Under the pieces are notes generated by a model. The model was not told the origin of the DNA. It worked only from the letters and a program-made list of their open reading frames with translations, and did not search any database. The position numbers and the translations under genes are program-made. 64,000 nucleotides of DNA from Alphaproteobacteria bacterium. GTDB taxonomy: Bacteria > Pseudomonadota > Alphaproteobacteria > Micropepsales > Micropepsaceae. The stretch lies in contig CANIAL010000008.1 in the NCBI GenBank assembly GCA_947465395.1, positions 39,232 through 103,231 on the forward strand, written 5' to 3'. Positions 26,466 to 35,173 of this stretch are shown here, piece by piece; position 1 is the first letter of the stretch; every line of letters begins with the position of its first letter.

Positions 26466-27492
26466 TAACGGCATAGGCGCAAAGGCCCGGCGCCAGTTCC
26501 AGCCGCCGGGCAGAAGCAGCTGTGATGCGCGCCACCAACCGCGCCGTGCCCGCATGCATGTCCACATCGGCCCAGCGGTCCTGGAAATGCACGCTGGCCA
26601 CCGTGACGGCCAAGATATTGTTGGCGCTGAGGCCGCGTGGTTCTTCCCTTGCGATCAATATTTCATCCGCCGCTATGCGAAGCCGCAAGACGCTGCCCAC
26701 GGCCGAGTCAGCGGCGATCCACAGAACGCCGCCATCAAAACTGACTTCCGACAAGCCGTCCTGGGTCTTGCCGGTGACGCGCCCGTCCAGCACCGCGCCC
26801 AGCAGGCTGCCGTTATCCGAAAAGCCTGTCAGCATTTCTGCCGCGCTGCCCTGGCCCGCGACCTTGCCGTCATCCAGCATCACCACCCGGTCGGCCAATC
26901 GCGCCACTTCATCCCGCGCATGGCTGACATAGATCAGGGGAATCCTGGCGATATCGCGCAGCCGTTCCAGATAAGGCAAAATTTCGTCCCGCCGCGCCGC
27001 ATCCAGCGCCGCCAATGGTTCATCCAGCAATAGGTAATCGGGCGATGACAGCAGCGCCCGGCCCAGCGCCACGCGGCTTTTCTCGCCGCCGGACAGGTTG
27101 CGGGGATGGCGCTTCAAAAACTTTTCCAACCCCAGCATCGCCACCATGCGCCCGATCTCGCCCAGGGGGACACGCACGGGCGCACGCCGCCAGCCGAACA
27201 GGAGATTCTTTTCCACGCTCATATGCGGGAACAGGCGCGCATCCTGGAACACCAGCCCGGCGCGGCGCTGTTCCGGCGGCACGAAAATATTTTTCGCCGT
27301 GTCCAGCACCGTGCGGCCGCCAATCACGATGCGCCCGGAATCGGGACGCGCCAGGCCTGCGAGCATGTGCACGATACTGGTTTTGCCCGCGCCCGACGGC
27401 CCGAACAAGGCGGTGACGCCGGTATCGGCGCTGAAGGCGGCATCCAGCGCGAATCCGCCGAAACGATGCTTGAGTGCGACATCCAGGCTCAT
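26428..27492 (-). CDS. modC: Molybdate ABC transporter ATP-binding protein
   Basis: A 354-aa ATPase: Walker A GPSGAGKT (31-38), signature LSGGEKSRVALGRAL, Walker B YLLLDEPLAALD and the H-loop VSHARDE. A C-terminal TOBE/mop domain (about 285-354, SANNILAVTVASVHF) is characteristic of ModC. It would power molybdate uptake for molybdopterin enzymes. It overlaps modB by 4 bases. Confidence 0.9.
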   Translation of the reverse strand: MSLDVALKHRFGGFALDAAFSADTGVTALFGPSGAGKTSIVHMLAGLARPDSGRIVIGGRTVLDTAKNIFVPPEQRRAGLVFQDARLFPHMSVEKNLLFGWRRAPVRVPLGEIGRMVAMLGLEKFLKRHPRNLSGGEKSRVALGRALLSSPDYLLLDEPLAALDAARRDEILPYLERLRDIARIPLIYVSHARDEVARLADRVVMLDDGKVAGQGSAAEMLTGFSDNGSLLGAVLDGRVTGKTQDGLSEVSFDGGVLWIAADSAVGSVLRLRIAADEILIAREEPRGLSANNILAVTVASVHFQDRWADVDMHAGTARLVARITAASARRLELAPGLCAYAVIKSVRVGSPKAP

Positions 27493-28184
27493 GCGCGACG
27501 CTCAACACGGCGCATGATCAGTTGCGCCGTCAGCATGAAGACCAGCGCCAGCCCGATGGAAAGCGCGGACAGCCGCGCCGCCGCCGCTTCCCCACCCGGC
27601 GTCTGCAGGGCGGTGTAGATAGCCAGCGGCAAGGTGCGGGTTTCGCCCGGAATGTTGGAAACAAAGGTGATGATGGCGCCGAATTCGCCCAGGCTGGCGG
27701 CAAAGGCGGTGATAGCGCCTGCCACCAGCCCCGGCAACGCCAGCGGCAAGGTGATGTTGAACAGGCGGTCCCACAACCCCGCGCCCAAGGTGCGGGCGGC
27801 GTCATCCAGGCCGCGGTCCTGCGCCTCCAGCGCGATGCGGATGGCCCGCACCTGGAAGGGAAAGGTGAAAAGCATGGAGGCCAGCACCGCCCCGGTCCAG
27901 CGGAAGACCAGGGTGACGCCCAGCGTATCGTGCAGGAAAGCGCCCAGCCCGGCACGGGTGCCGAAGATGGTCAGAAGGATAAAACCCATCGCTACCGGCG
28001 GCAGCACCAGCGGCAAATGCACAATGCCATCCAGCAGGGTCTTGCCGATGAAATTGCGGCGCAGCAACAGGGCGGCGGCGGCGGCAAAAGGCAGCGACAG
28101 CGCCACCGCCACGGAGGAGATTTTCAGGCTCAGCAACAGGGCCTGGATTTCGTCCGGCGACAGCGATGGAATCGAAAATGGCAT
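27489..28184 (-). CDS. modB: Molybdate ABC transporter permease
   Basis: A 231-aa permease with five to six membrane helices. The EAA-type loop SLGEFGAIITFVSNIPGETRTLPLAIY is the recognised ModB ATPase-coupling segment. The start lies 67 bases from a divergent gene. The expected periplasmic binding protein ModA is not encoded beside it. Confidence 0.9.
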   Translation of the reverse strand: MPFSIPSLSPDEIQALLLSLKISSVAVALSLPFAAAAALLLRRNFIGKTLLDGIVHLPLVLPPVAMGFILLTIFGTRAGLGAFLHDTLGVTLVFRWTGAVLASMLFTFPFQVRAIRIALEAQDRGLDDAARTLGAGLWDRLFNITLPLALPGLVAGAITAFAASLGEFGAIITFVSNIPGETRTLPLAIYTALQTPGGEAAAARLSALSIGLALVFMLTAQLIMRRVERRA

Positions 28185-28251
28185 GTTTGCTCCCGGCTCT
28201 TTTATAGCCCATCTGGTGGATTTGGCGCGTGCCCCCGTTTAGGCTTTGGCC

Positions 28252-29799
28252 ATGGCTGTACGGGGAAAAGCGATCTTGTTGGCGGCGGGGCTGGCCCTTG
28301 TCGCCCTCAATCCCGCCCGCGCCGACACCAGCTACCAGATCCGGTCATCGGGATGGTCCCCGGCGGATGAGCGCGGCTTTGGCGAATTCATCACCGCCAT
28401 TGGCCGCTCCGGCTGCCGCAGCGTGGATGCCTGCCTGAACAGCCCCACCAATCCTTTTGCCGCCAACAACCCGCGCGGCTTTGTCTTCCGCGCCGACTGC
28501 GCCGACCTGCCCTATGTCCTGCGCTTCTATTATGCCTGGAAGCGGGGCTTGCCCTTTTCCTGGGTTAGCGATGTCAATCCCAATGGCCGTGCCCGCGACA
28601 TCCGCTACACGGCGGGCGGCAACCGGGTGGCGGCGCGGCGAACGCTGCGCCCCGGCGCGGATGCCTTGCGCGTGCTGCAGGAACTGCGCGATTCGGTATC
28701 CTCCGCCACCTATCGCCTGCACCCCGACATGGAATATGGCGATTTCTATTCGCCCGCGCTGACACAGCGCGCCATCCATCCGGGCACCGTGATCTATGAT
28801 CCCAACGGACACCTGGCCCTGGTCTTCGCCATCGAGGCGGACGGGCGCATCCGCTACATAGACAGCCACCCCGACAATTCTCTGACGCGCGGCTTTTACG
28901 ATTTGCGCTTTGTGCGCGCATCCCCCGGCATGGGCGCTGGCTTCAAGAACTGGCGCCCGGTCCGCGATGGGCGGCTGGCGCGCAATTCCGAGATCGCCGA
29001 TTTTTCGACCGCGCAATATTTTGGCACCGGCCCGCGTCCCGTGGATTCCGACTGGAAAAGCGGGCGCTTTGTCCTGAACGGCCAGGCGCTGGATTATTAC
29101 GATTATGTGCGCGCTGCCTTGAGCGGTGGAAAGCTGAAATTCGATCCGGTGCAGGAGGTGGCCGACATGGTCAAATCCAACTGCGATGACCTGCACTACC
29201 GCGCCGACGCGGTGGTGGCGGGGCTTGAAGCGGGCTTGCAGAACCGGCCCCAGCCAGAGCGCCTGCCGCCCAACATCTATGGCACCGAAGGCGCGTGGGA
29301 GGATTTTTCCACGCCCTCGCGCGATGCCCGTCTGAAGGTGGCGTTTGGGAATTTGCGCGACGAAGCGCAGCGTTTCGTGGAGATGGGCCGGGCTGGTGAT
29401 GCGCGGCTTCTGTATCGGGGCCGCGACCTGGTGGGCAACATGCTGGCTGCCTATGACGGGGCGGCGCGGGCCTGCCGCATAGATTATGTGAACAGCGATG
29501 GGCGCATGCTGAGCCTGGATTATGAGGTGGCGCGGACGCGACTGTTCGCCATGTCTTTCGACCCTTATCAATGCGTGGAGCGGCGCTGGGGCGCGTCTGG
29601 CGGCGAGCTGGCGAGCTGCCGCGATGGCGGCACGAAACGGGCCTGGTATGAAGCCGAGCAGCGCCTCCGCAACCAGACCGACCGAACCTATGAAGCCCGC
29701 ATGGACTTCAGCCTGGACGATTTGCGGGCCGGCCGGGGCGGGGTGGCCAACGCGCCCGACACGGACGCGCGTCGCTATCTGCTGGCGCAGCGGCGCTGA
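28252..29799 (+). CDS. Secreted protein with a possible NlpC/P60-like Cys-His-Asp site
   Basis: 515 aa from the ATG at 28252 (a TTG two codons earlier is less likely). A Sec signal peptide ends at PARA-D (about 24). The family is not recognised. The first part carries C83 in FRADCADLPYVLRFYYAW, and a later block has IYDPNGHLALVFAIEADG (H187) followed by RYIDSHPD (D204/D208). Cys, then GH-x-ALV, then an acidic residue is the order of NlpC/P60 and CHAP cysteine hydrolases, so a cell-wall or peptide hydrolase is plausible. The long C-terminal part (250-515) is rich in Arg and aromatic residues and shows no known domain. A bidirectional hairpin follows. Confidence 0.7.
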   Translation: MAVRGKAILLAAGLALVALNPARADTSYQIRSSGWSPADERGFGEFITAIGRSGCRSVDACLNSPTNPFAANNPRGFVFRADCADLPYVLRFYYAWKRGLPFSWVSDVNPNGRARDIRYTAGGNRVAARRTLRPGADALRVLQELRDSVSSATYRLHPDMEYGDFYSPALTQRAIHPGTVIYDPNGHLALVFAIEADGRIRYIDSHPDNSLTRGFYDLRFVRASPGMGAGFKNWRPVRDGRLARNSEIADFSTAQYFGTGPRPVDSDWKSGRFVLNGQALDYYDYVRAALSGGKLKFDPVQEVADMVKSNCDDLHYRADAVVAGLEAGLQNRPQPERLPPNIYGTEGAWEDFSTPSRDARLKVAFGNLRDEAQRFVEMGRAGDARLLYRGRDLVGNMLAAYDGAARACRIDYVNSDGRMLSLDYEVARTRLFAMSFDPYQCVERRWGASGGELASCRDGGTKRAWYEAEQRLRNQTDRTYEARMDFSLDDLRAGRGGVANAPDTDARRYLLAQRR

Positions 29800-29808
29800 T
29801 CCCAAAAG

Positions 29809-29838
29809 AAAAAGGCGCCGGAAAATCCGGCGCCTTTT
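29809..29838. terminator. Bidirectional terminator
   Basis: AAAAAGGCGCCGG / CCGGCGCCTTTTT with a short A-rich loop lies between two convergent genes, with T runs in both directions. Confidence 0.88.
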
Positions 29839-29857
29839 TAGCGTTTGGCGGTGAGCC

Positions 29858-31009
29858 TTACTTCTTGCTGTAGAGCGACCAGAGATGGGCGATCATCACC
29901 GTCTTGTCCGTGTCCGGACCCTTGATCGCGTCAAAGGTTTTGGTGGAAGCGGGCTTCTGGCCGGCCGAATACTGGGTCATGCCGAGACGGAGCTGGGCAT
30001 CCAGCTTGTCGGTCACGGGCTTGGCCAATGCGGCCTGCAGGGTGGTGACGGCATCGGCGGCCTTGCCCATGCCCCACTGGGCTTCGCCGATCTTGACCAG
30101 GGCATCGCCATTGGGGGCGGCCTTGGCGGCGGCGATGTCCTTGTCCATGCTGGCGGCCTTGGCGGCGCTTTGCGTCTTGGCCAAGGTCAGGAGGCGCGTG
30201 CTGCGGTCGTCGCTGAGGACCTTGGCGGCCTGGCCCTTTTCCACCACGGCCTGGGCTTCGGCGGGATAGCCCATCTGCAAGGCCAACTGGGCCAGCAGGG
30301 TGTACTCATCCTTGCCGGCGATGGTGCCGGTCAGCATCTTGAGGCGATAGATATCCAGCGTGTCATGGTCCGCCATGCCCTTGCTGCGCTCGGACAGCTT
30401 GAGCAGGTCGCTCCAATATTCCGTCTTGCCGGTGTGCGAGACCAGGGTCTCCAGGGCTTCGCGCTGGGTGACATCGTCGCCCGCGTCATAGGCGCAGCGC
30501 ATCAGAAGCATCTGGGTGGCGTCGCCGCCGGCATTGCCCAGGGTGCCCTTGATGTAGCTGATGCAGCCCTTCTTGTTGCCCGACAGATAATAGGCCTGGG
30601 CGATGACCTGCATGGCCGAAGTATCAAGAGCGCCAGACTTTTTCAGCATGTCGGCGTCGGCGATGACATCGGCATATTTCTTGGCGGCATAGTCATTGGC
30701 GAACTTCGCCTTGGCGCCGGCAGCGCCGCCGATGCTGGCATCGCCGGACTTCACGCCGATATAGCTCTTCATCTGCGAGATGATGCCGGTTTCTTCAGGC
30801 GTCATGCCGGAAACGGCTTCCGCCTCGTTCACCTTGGCCATGGCGGCCTTGTAGTTGCCGGCCGCGGCCAGGGACTTGGCTTCGGACAACGGGGTGCCGA
30901 CCGCGGCGCGGATGGCGGCCGATGCCGGAACGGTAAGGATGGCGCCAGTGGCCATCGCGGTACCCAGGAAAGCGGCCGTCAAAGCCGCACGCATTTTATT
31001 GGCAGTCAT
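29858..31009 (-). CDS. Periplasmic TPR-like protein at the end of the tonB operon
   Basis: 383 aa from the ATG at 31009 (GTGAGG upstream). A signal peptide ends at PASA-A. The rest is almost entirely alpha-helical and Ala/Lys-rich, with TPR-like pairs such as AKSLAAAGNYKAAMAKVNEAEA and AQAYYLSGNKKGCISYIKG. It follows the second exbD by 76 bases in the same direction. Its conserved place after exbD suggests a periplasmic scaffold for the Ton machinery or its receptors, but that is inference from position. Confidence 0.7.
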   Translation of the reverse strand: MTANKMRAALTAAFLGTAMATGAILTVPASAAIRAAVGTPLSEAKSLAAAGNYKAAMAKVNEAEAVSGMTPEETGIISQMKSYIGVKSGDASIGGAAGAKAKFANDYAAKKYADVIADADMLKKSGALDTSAMQVIAQAYYLSGNKKGCISYIKGTLGNAGGDATQMLLMRCAYDAGDDVTQREALETLVSHTGKTEYWSDLLKLSERSKGMADHDTLDIYRLKMLTGTIAGKDEYTLLAQLALQMGYPAEAQAVVEKGQAAKVLSDDRSTRLLTLAKTQSAAKAASMDKDIAAAKAAPNGDALVKIGEAQWGMGKAADAVTTLQAALAKPVTDKLDAQLRLGMTQYSAGQKPASTKTFDAIKGPDTDKTVMIAHLWSLYSKK

Positions 31010-31085
31010 GACAACCTCACTCCAAAAAAAGTGAAAAGCGCGCGGCAGTACCGCGCGCATTCCACGCGGGAACACCCCTCACACC

Positions 31086-31505
31086 CTAATTATACTGGTC
31101 AACCCCGGTAAAACCAATATGGGTCACGCCCAGGCGCTGCGCGTCGGCAAGCACTTCGGCGACCTTGTCATATTTGGCCAAACGGTTGGGATTGAGATGG
31201 ATTTCCGGCTGCGGGTTCTTGGTCGCAGCGTTGGCGAAGTACGAGTCCATCGTACCACGATCCACCGGAGAACCGTTCCAGGTGATCGTGCCGTCAAAGT
31301 CCACGCCCAGTTCCACCGATTCCGGAATAACCGTCGGCGGCGTCTGGTTGGGAGCTGGCATGTCCAGCTTCACGGCGTGGGTCTGGGGCGGCAAGGTCAG
31401 CACCAGAAGAGTAAGAAGCACAAGCATGACGTCGATGAGCGGGGTGGTGTTCATTTCCACCATCACTTCGTCTTCGCCGCCTGCATCGCCAACACTCATA
31501 GACAT
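31086..31505 (-). CDS. exbD: ExbD/TolR-family biopolymer transport protein (second copy)
   Basis: 139 aa: an acidic cytoplasmic N-terminus (GGEDEVMVEMNTTPLIDVMLVLL), one membrane helix (about 20-42) containing the family's membrane Asp, then a periplasmic domain ending GVTHIGFTGV. With ExbB it converts the proton gradient into TonB movement. Two exbD copies follow one another here. Confidence 0.9.
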   Translation of the reverse strand: MSMSVGDAGGEDEVMVEMNTTPLIDVMLVLLTLLVLTLPPQTHAVKLDMPAPNQTPPTVIPESVELGVDFDGTITWNGSPVDRGTMDSYFANAATKNPQPEIHLNPNRLAKYDKVAEVLADAQRLGVTHIGFTGVDQYN

Positions 31506-31558
31506 GAGAAAGCTACCTTCTCTGGATTAACGGGCGCGCCCGAAGGCGCGCGCCGTAA

Positions 31559-32020
31559 TTACTGCGGGGGAAGTTCAAAGCCCAGGGGTTGGGTCAAGAA
31601 GCCGACTTTTTGAATGCCGGCCTGCTGACAGGCAAGGATCACCTTGCCCACCGCCTGGAAACGCACTTCCTTGTCACCACGAACATGCACTTCCGGGAAA
31701 GGCTTGTTTGCCTTCTGTGCCGCATAGAGCGCGTTCACCAGGCGATACCGCAGGGTGACCGGATCCACGGGAACCTTCTCCATGTCCCAGTAGGAATTTT
31801 CCTTGGCATCCACCGAGATGATGATGTTCTCCGGCTTCGTGACCGTCACAATGTTGCGGTATTCGGGAAGAGCGACCTTCACAGAATCCACAACCACCGG
31901 GATGGTGACCAGGAAGATGATGAGCATCACCAACATGACGTCCACCAACGGCGTGGTGTTGATGGCGACATTCAGTGGTGCGTCATCGTCCGCGATGGCG
32001 TGTTCAACATTGATAGCCAT
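31559..32020 (-). CDS. exbD: ExbD/TolR-family biopolymer transport protein (first copy)
   Basis: 153 aa: cytoplasmic start, a membrane helix with NTTPLVDVMLVMLIIFLV carrying the conserved Asp, and a periplasmic domain with VHVRGDKEVRFQAVGKVILACQQAG. It lies 30 bases after exbB and 53 bases before the second exbD. The two copies have diverged, so they may form a hetero-assembly. Confidence 0.92.
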   Translation of the reverse strand: MAINVEHAIADDDAPLNVAINTTPLVDVMLVMLIIFLVTIPVVVDSVKVALPEYRNIVTVTKPENIIISVDAKENSYWDMEKVPVDPVTLRYRLVNALYAAQKANKPFPEVHVRGDKEVRFQAVGKVILACQQAGIQKVGFLTQPLGFELPPQ

Positions 32021-32050
32021 TTCGTAATCTCCAACTCTTAAACGACTGGC

Positions 32051-32929
32051 TTACTTGCCCTTGGAGATCAGGTAGCTCTGCAGGTCGCCCGAGAAGGCGC
32101 GCAGCTTTTCGACGATGATCTTGTTGCGGCGAACCAGGTAGTTGTAGAGCAGCACCGCGGGAACCGCCGCCACCAGACCCAGGAAGGTCATGATGAGAGC
32201 TTCACCCACCGGGCCGGCAACCTTGTCGATCGAAGCCTGACCGGCGACGCCGATGGCGATAAGGGCTTGCAGAATGCCCCACACCGTACCGGCCAAACCG
32301 ATGAACGGCGAAACCGAACCCACCGAAGCCAGGAAGGCGACGCCGCCCTGCATGCGGGCATTGGCGTCTTCAAGCTGGCGGGAGAGCTGCATGCCGATCC
32401 AGTCATTCATGCCGACCAGCGAATTGCCGGACGAGGCGCGAACGCCGCTTTCGGCAATGGCGCGGAACACGGAGTTCTTGGGCAGCTTGTCAACGCCTTC
32501 GCTGATGGTCGCCGCGGTCCAGAACTTCTTGTCGACCAGCTTGGAGTGATTGAGGATACGGGCCTGGTCAATGTACTTGGTGATGAAGATGTACCAGGTG
32601 CCGATCGACATGATCAGCAGCACGACCATGATGAAACGGTCAATCAGCGAACCTTCATTCCACAGATGGGTAATACCATAGGGGGTCGCCTGGTCAGCGG
32701 CATTCACCGGACCCTTGGCGCCGTCGGCGGCAGGAGCGGCGGCAGCTTCCGGAGCGGGCGCAGCAGCGGCGTCCGGAGCGGCAGGAGCAGCAGCGGCATC
32801 CGGCGCAGCGGCACCCGGCGCCGACATGGCGGGGGCAGCAGGAGCCGCAGTTTGGGCAATCGCCGAGCCGAAGCTGAGGCCCGACAGAAGGACGATGGCG
32901 GCCGCGATCGTCAGATATCTAGAAGTCAT
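32051..32929 (-). CDS. exbB: ExbB/TolQ/MotA-family proton channel subunit with Ala/Pro-rich extension
   Basis: 292 aa. A cleavable signal ends near SAIA-Q (about 26), then a low-complexity Ala/Pro stretch (27-75) precedes the membrane part. Three helices lie at about 92-112, 200-225 and 240-265. SVSPFIGLAGTVWGILQALIAIG and the following helix are the conserved MotA/TolQ/ExbB core that surrounds the ExbD dimer. The signal peptide plus Ala/Pro linker is the long-form ExbB seen in several Proteobacteria. Confidence 0.92.
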   Translation of the reverse strand: MTSRYLTIAAAIVLLSGLSFGSAIAQTAAPAAPAMSAPGAAAPDAAAAPAAPDAAAAPAPEAAAAPAADGAKGPVNAADQATPYGITHLWNEGSLIDRFIMVVLLIMSIGTWYIFITKYIDQARILNHSKLVDKKFWTAATISEGVDKLPKNSVFRAIAESGVRASSGNSLVGMNDWIGMQLSRQLEDANARMQGGVAFLASVGSVSPFIGLAGTVWGILQALIAIGVAGQASIDKVAGPVGEALIMTFLGLVAAVPAVLLYNYLVRRNKIIVEKLRAFSGDLQSYLISKGK

Positions 32930-32984
32930 TTCTCTTACTCCATGTAAACAGATTGGTGGTTAGTGATGCTTGGTATTCAGAAAA

Positions 32985-33602
32985 TTACTGGGCGTTCTTC
33001 AGGTCCCATTTGACGGAAATCAGCGTGGTCGCTTCAACCGGCTTGCCCTCGCGGGTGGGCGGCAACCAGCGCCAGTGGCTCTTCACATATTCCACGGCGG
33101 CGGCGTCCAGGCGGTCGAAGCCGCTTGTCTTTTCCAGGGCGGCGGCGGTGACCTGACCGTCAACACCGATGGTGACCTTGATGATGGTGGTGCCCTGTTC
33201 GCCCAGACGCAGCGAGATGCTGGGATAGGGCGGAATGGAATGGGTGCGTTCAACCGACTTGAGTTCGGTCGGGGCCACCTTGACGGGCGGAGCCGGCGGC
33301 GCGATGGCCACGGGCGGAGCCTTGGGCGGCGCTTCGATCGCGAATTCCGGCACCACCGTGGTCTGCGGCGGCGGGCGGATCAGATCCGGCGGCGGCGGCG
33401 GCGGCGCCTTGGGCAGGACTTCCTGCTTTTCGACGGTCGCGTTCAGCGCGGCCAGTTCTTTTTGAATTTGCTGGTGGGCCAGGCCCAGGACGAGAGCGAG
33501 AACCGCCAGCCCCTGAATGCCAATGGTGATGGCCAGGCTGATAGCCTTACTCTTCTTGGAGACGGCAGTCATATTCTGCAGGTCGTGGTTGGGGCGTTCC
33601 AT
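32985..33602 (-). CDS. tonB: Energy transducer TonB
   Basis: 205 aa from the ATG at 33602 (an in-frame TTG at 33623 is less likely). An N-terminal membrane anchor (about 20-42) is followed by a Pro-rich periplasmic spacer (PKAPPPPPPDLIRPPPQ and PPKAPPVAIAPPAPP) and a C-terminal TonB domain (YPSISLRLGEQGTTIIKVTIGVDGQV and SGFDRLDAAAVEYVKSHWRWLP). It heads the tonB-exbB-exbD-exbD-TPR operon and could serve the receptor at the start of the window. Confidence 0.92.
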   Translation of the reverse strand: MERPNHDLQNMTAVSKKSKAISLAITIGIQGLAVLALVLGLAHQQIQKELAALNATVEKQEVLPKAPPPPPPDLIRPPPQTTVVPEFAIEAPPKAPPVAIAPPAPPVKVAPTELKSVERTHSIPPYPSISLRLGEQGTTIIKVTIGVDGQVTAAALEKTSGFDRLDAAAVEYVKSHWRWLPPTREGKPVEATTLISVKWDLKNAQ

Positions 33603-33630
33603 GTGTTCTCGCTCACTAGACAAACTAAAA

Positions 33631-33648
33631 CCGGCATTTACGTGCCGG
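33631..33648 (-). terminator. Hairpin plus T run in the tonB leader (possible attenuator)
   Basis: CCGGCA and TGCCGG pair around a 6-base loop and are followed on the minus strand by TTTTAGTTTG, about 30 bases before the tonB start. No upstream minus-strand gene needs terminating, so attenuation is possible. Confidence 0.4.
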
Positions 33649-34101
33649 CCACGGACTTAACGATCGGATGAGACCTGTAATACTCCCCACCCGGCGCCAT
33701 TGGACTGGCGCTCTTTGTGATGTCTTTAAAGCAATGGTACTCGCCCTTTGCAAGAGGGGTATCATTTTTACGCAGGTCATCGCGCCGCACCCTTTGGTCC
33801 GCGCCCAAGTCATGACCCCTATCACATTCTCATTCTTCGCACATGCAGCATAAATTGGTGGGCGCCAAAAACATGGTAACCGGCTCGAATCCCCCATGAT
33901 TCAATCCATTGCCGACAAATGGTCTGTTCAAAAATGCGCCGCAGCAAAGCGGCAATACAGAGGCAGGTTGAAGCTGCCGGTTCCCGCCCAAAGTCTTTTT
34001 TGGAGTTTTGCGGCGAAAAAATATCCACGCTCCTTTATTTCTGGGAATGCTCCAAAAGCGGGGCTGAAAAAGGCGCCGATTCTTGGCCCTGAGGAGACCC
34101 A
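33649..34101. other. Intergenic region between divergent tonB operon and threonine aldolase
   Basis: About 450 bases of control region. It should contain the promoters of both directions. I see no credible reading frame. A tRNA-like 3' fragment on the minus strand near 33857-33900 was noticed but does not fold as a tRNA. Confidence 0.4.
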
Positions 34102-35172
34102 ATGCGCCAGCACACCGCCGACAGCACAGCCCCCGAGCCGATGAATTTTGGTTCCGACAACGCCTATGGCGCATTGCCGGAGGTCCTGGCGGCGGTGATG
34201 GAAAACCAGACCGGCACCCAGCCGCCTTATGGCAATGACGCGGTCACGAAAAGACTGACCGATGTCTTCAGAAAATTGTTCGAGCGCGAGGTGGCCGTGT
34301 TTCCCGTTCTCACCGGCACGGCGGCGAATGCGCTGGCGCTGGCAAGCATCGTGCTGCCGCATGGCGCGGTGCTGTGCCATGAGGAAGCCCATATCCTCAC
34401 TTCGGAATGCGGCGCACCGGAATTCTTCGCGGGCGGCGCGCGACTGGTGGGCATGGCGGGCGATGACGGTAAGCTGACGCCGCAGGGCCTTGCCGCAACG
34501 CTATCGAACATGGACCGCGGCAATGTCCATGCCGTGCAGCCGCATGCGGTCAGCATTTCGCAGGCCAGCGAGCTTGGCACCGCCTATTCCCTGGCCGAGC
34601 TGAAAGCCATTGGCGACTGGTCGCATGGGGAAGGATTGAAACTGCACATGGATGGAGCACGTTTCGCCAACGCCATGGCGCATCTGAAATGCCCGCCCGC
34701 CGATGCCACCTGGAAATGCGGCGTGGATGTCCTGTGCTTTGGCGCCTCCAAGGCCGGCGCCATGGCGGCCGAAGCGGTGGTGTTTTTCAATCCTGCCGAT
34801 GCGCGCGATTTCGAATATCGCAGGAAGCGCACCGGTCATCTTGTCTCCAAGATGCGCCTTGTCTCCGCACAACTTGAAGCCATCGTGAAAGACAATCTGT
34901 GGCTGACAGCCGCCACGCACGCCAACGGACTGGCCACGCGGATCGCGGCGGGCATCGCACGCACGCCGGGCATTCGCATTGCAGCCCCCGTGGAAACCAA
35001 CATGGTCTTTGCCGAAATGCCGGTAGAGACAGCGGCGCGGGCCAAATCGGGGGGCGCGATCTTTTATGAATGGGGCGCGCCCCAGAACGGCCGCGTACTC
35101 ACGCGCCTGGCGACATCCTTCGCCACGCCGGACGCGCATGTGGCGCGGCTGATCGAATTGCTAAACGATTAG
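34102..35172 (+). CDS. Low-specificity L-threonine aldolase / beta-eliminating lyase family
   Basis: A 356-aa fold-type I PLP enzyme starting behind GAGGAG. NFGSDNAYGALPEV opens the catalytic domain; FPVLTGTAANALAL and CHEEAHI hold the cofactor phosphate and ring, and the lysine in CFGASKAGAMAAEAVVFF is the Schiff-base residue. Members split L-threonine or allo-threonine into glycine and acetaldehyde, and also act on other beta-hydroxy amino acids. Its stop is one base from that of the convergent autotransporter gene, with no room for a terminator between them. Confidence 0.88.
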   Translation: MRQHTADSTAPEPMNFGSDNAYGALPEVLAAVMENQTGTQPPYGNDAVTKRLTDVFRKLFEREVAVFPVLTGTAANALALASIVLPHGAVLCHEEAHILTSECGAPEFFAGGARLVGMAGDDGKLTPQGLAATLSNMDRGNVHAVQPHAVSISQASELGTAYSLAELKAIGDWSHGEGLKLHMDGARFANAMAHLKCPPADATWKCGVDVLCFGASKAGAMAAEAVVFFNPADARDFEYRRKRTGHLVSKMRLVSAQLEAIVKDNLWLTAATHANGLATRIAAGIARTPGIRIAAPVETNMVFAEMPVETAARAKSGGAIFYEWGAPQNGRVLTRLATSFATPDAHVARLIELLND

Positions 35173-35173
35173 A

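Noticed and set aside
33855..33905. tRNA-like minus-strand segment (TTCGAGCC ... GCGCCCACCA)
   Set aside because: No acceptor, D or anticodon stem can be formed with the surrounding bases; at most a relic.
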